Assembly: GCA_937918905.1 (NCBI GenBank)
Contig: CAKZSH010000361.1
Location: 1 to 32,485, forward strand
DNA from: an uncultured Saprospiraceae bacterium
Lineage (GTDB): Bacteria; Bacteroidota; Bacteroidia; Chitinophagales; Saprospiraceae
Length of the DNA stretch: 32,485 bases
Direction: 5' to 3'
Shown: positions 32,448 to 32,485 of the stretch, in pieces
Layout of the letters: every line of letters starts with the position of its first letter
Position numbering within the stretch: the stretch's first letter is position 1
Made by a program: the position numbers and the translations under genes
The notes under the pieces: model-generated
What the model was told of the DNA's origin: nothing
The model's database searches: none
Seen by the model: the letters and a program-made list of their open reading frames with translations, nothing else

Positions 32448-32485
32448 TTATGAAATCATATTGAAAAAGAAGCCTTCAGATGGGT

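Noticed and set aside
32377-32464. Chain of tiny overlapping frames (MKRLFFNMRK, then MKKLRHTLRYGFIFL, then MKSY) near the right edge
   Set aside because: They overlap the terminator-like hairpin and are too short to separate from chance. A leader-peptide system cannot be judged without the sequence beyond 32485.
1-32485. CRISPR array or transposase
   Set aside because: No regular direct-repeat and spacer pattern and no transposase or integrase frame was found. The repeats present are inverted and irregular.

Overview
The window is AT-rich DNA (roughly two thirds A+T by eye) that looks like the chromosome of a Bacteroidota bacterium. The reasons are a complete alternative complex III (ACIII) operon, a secreted sulfatase with a type IX secretion tail, lipoboxes of the LSSC/MSSC kind, Bacteroidota promoters (TTG-N18/21-TAnnTTTG) at several genes, and typical families such as DUF2167, DUF423, DUF420, Dabb lipoprotein and an OMP_b-brl barrel. 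A placement near Saprospirales/Cytophagales is only a guess. I see no phage, transposase, CRISPR array or plasmid function.

Layout. 1-3458: a DUF2167 gene cut by the left edge (minus), a T9SS-exported sulfatase, a possible gene remnant and a small unknown protein. 3701-6034: lolD (minus), a Crp/Fnr-type regulator with a terminator, and a small protein resembling an orphan antitoxin. 6035-6399: a leader with two promoter-like sites and a perfect 10-bp palindrome. 6400-22729: the respiratory operon actABCDEF-coxB-coxA-ctaB-coxC-coxC2-coxD, closed by a strong terminator. 22800-24479: three accessory genes (a cysteine-free SCO-like protein, DUF420, and a small CPMC protein). 24503-25480: terminators around a triple palindrome, then an outer-membrane barrel (minus). 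25748-29381: a Dabb lipoprotein, DUF423 (minus) and a large anchored protein of unknown function. 29728-30835: an ECF sigma factor overlapping a membrane protein. 30915-31839: ung (minus) and tRNA-Arg(TCT). 31840-32485: no gene, but a 43-bp-arm hairpin, a terminator-like hairpin and an inverted copy of a repeat seen at 883-902.

How it works together. ActA-F should oxidise menaquinol and pass electrons through six c-type haems in ActA and one in ActE to the CuA site of CoxB and on to the aa3-type CoxA; ctaB makes haem O for the oxidase. The unusual parts are an OmpA-like peptidoglycan-binding domain fused to the periplasmic end of CoxB, His/Asp-rich segments in at least four of the subunits, and an SCO-like protein with no cysteine beside a small protein that carries a CPMCKM motif.

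A second theme is intergenic structure. Nearly every gap without a simple terminator carries a long nested palindrome. They share architecture and often a loose ATTCAAAATTC vocabulary, but mostly not a common sequence.
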